Source: an uncultured Myxococcales bacterium (lineage in GTDB: Bacteria; Myxococcota_A; Bradymonadia; Bradymonadales; Bradymonadaceae). Taken from it: DNA of 5,058 nucleotides. The position numbers were made by a program, and so were the translations under genes. The notes beneath the pieces were generated by a model. It had not been told where the DNA came from and searched no databases. It saw only the letters and a program-made list of their open reading frames with translations. Numbering within the stretch: the first letter of the stretch is position 1; each line of letters opens with the position of its first letter. Shown here in pieces: positions 5,008 through 5,058 of the stretch. The DNA lies in contig CAJXPN010000419.1 of NCBI GenBank assembly GCA_913058025.1, positions 1 to 5,058 on the forward strand. Direction: 5' to 3'.

Positions 5008-5058
5008 CCGAGCCCACGAGACAGGCAGAAATCTCGTATGCCGTCTTCTGCTTGAAAA
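5008..5058 (+). other. Untrimmed i7/P7 adapter with poly-A read-through (technical)
   Basis: Bases 5008-5022 (CCGAGCCCACGAGAC) are the reverse complement of the Nextera read-2 adapter. Bases 5023-5030 (AGGCAGAA) are the same index as at the 5' end, 5031-5054 are the P7 sequence, and 5055-5058 are As typical of reading past the end of a library fragment. The 19-bp mosaic end expected between insert and adapter is missing here. The first few bases (CCGAG) could be shared between genome and adapter, so the true genomic end is uncertain by about 5 bp. Confidence 0.97.

Noticed and set aside
1..5058. Inverted terminal repeat suggesting a transposable element
   Set aside because: Both ends match the Nextera/P7 adapter including the index, and there is no transposase in the window.

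Overview
This window looks like one complete short contig from a GC-rich bacterium, with untrimmed sequencing adapter at both ends. Bases 1-47 match the Illumina Nextera i7 adapter and mosaic end. Bases 5008-5058 match the i7/P7 adapter on the other strand with the same 8-base index. Genomic sequence therefore runs only from about 48 to about 5007, and the 28-bp inverted terminal repeat is technical.

The coding DNA has a strong preference for C or G at third codon positions (GTC, CTC, GCC, GAC). The lipoprotein has an Ala/Gly/Asp/Glu-rich linker straight after its lipidated cysteine and ends in an FG-GAP-like calcium loop. That style is common in Myxococcota and Bradymonadota ('Deltaproteobacteria'). 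The lineage is an inference from style only; no marker gene is present.

Layout: (1) 99-1181 (+) is an intact low-specificity L-threonine aldolase, a PLP enzyme of glycine/threonine metabolism. (2) 1188-1218 is a very GC-rich hairpin between two convergent genes. (3) 1233-4358 (-) is a large secreted lipoprotein of about 1041 residues with no assignable enzymatic function. It carries a 16-residue tandem Trp repeat, one FG-GAP-like loop and a C-terminal tail resembling the end of an OmpA-like domain. (4) About 4368-4616 is a more AT-rich divergent intergenic region with an 18-bp perfect palindrome and a plus-strand hairpin followed by nine Ts. (5) 4617 to the contig end (+) is a 3'-truncated gene for a small protein with one membrane segment and a zinc ribbon. 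It starts at TTG and has no stop before the contig ends.

The three genes do not form an evident pathway or operon: the first two are convergent and the last two divergent. I see no mobile element, CRISPR array, tRNA, rRNA, defence system or biosynthetic cluster. I do not think the window holds a new system. The points most worth following are the odd C-terminus and Trp repeat of the lipoprotein, the easily missed zinc-ribbon gene, and the orphan terminator-like structure in the divergent region.
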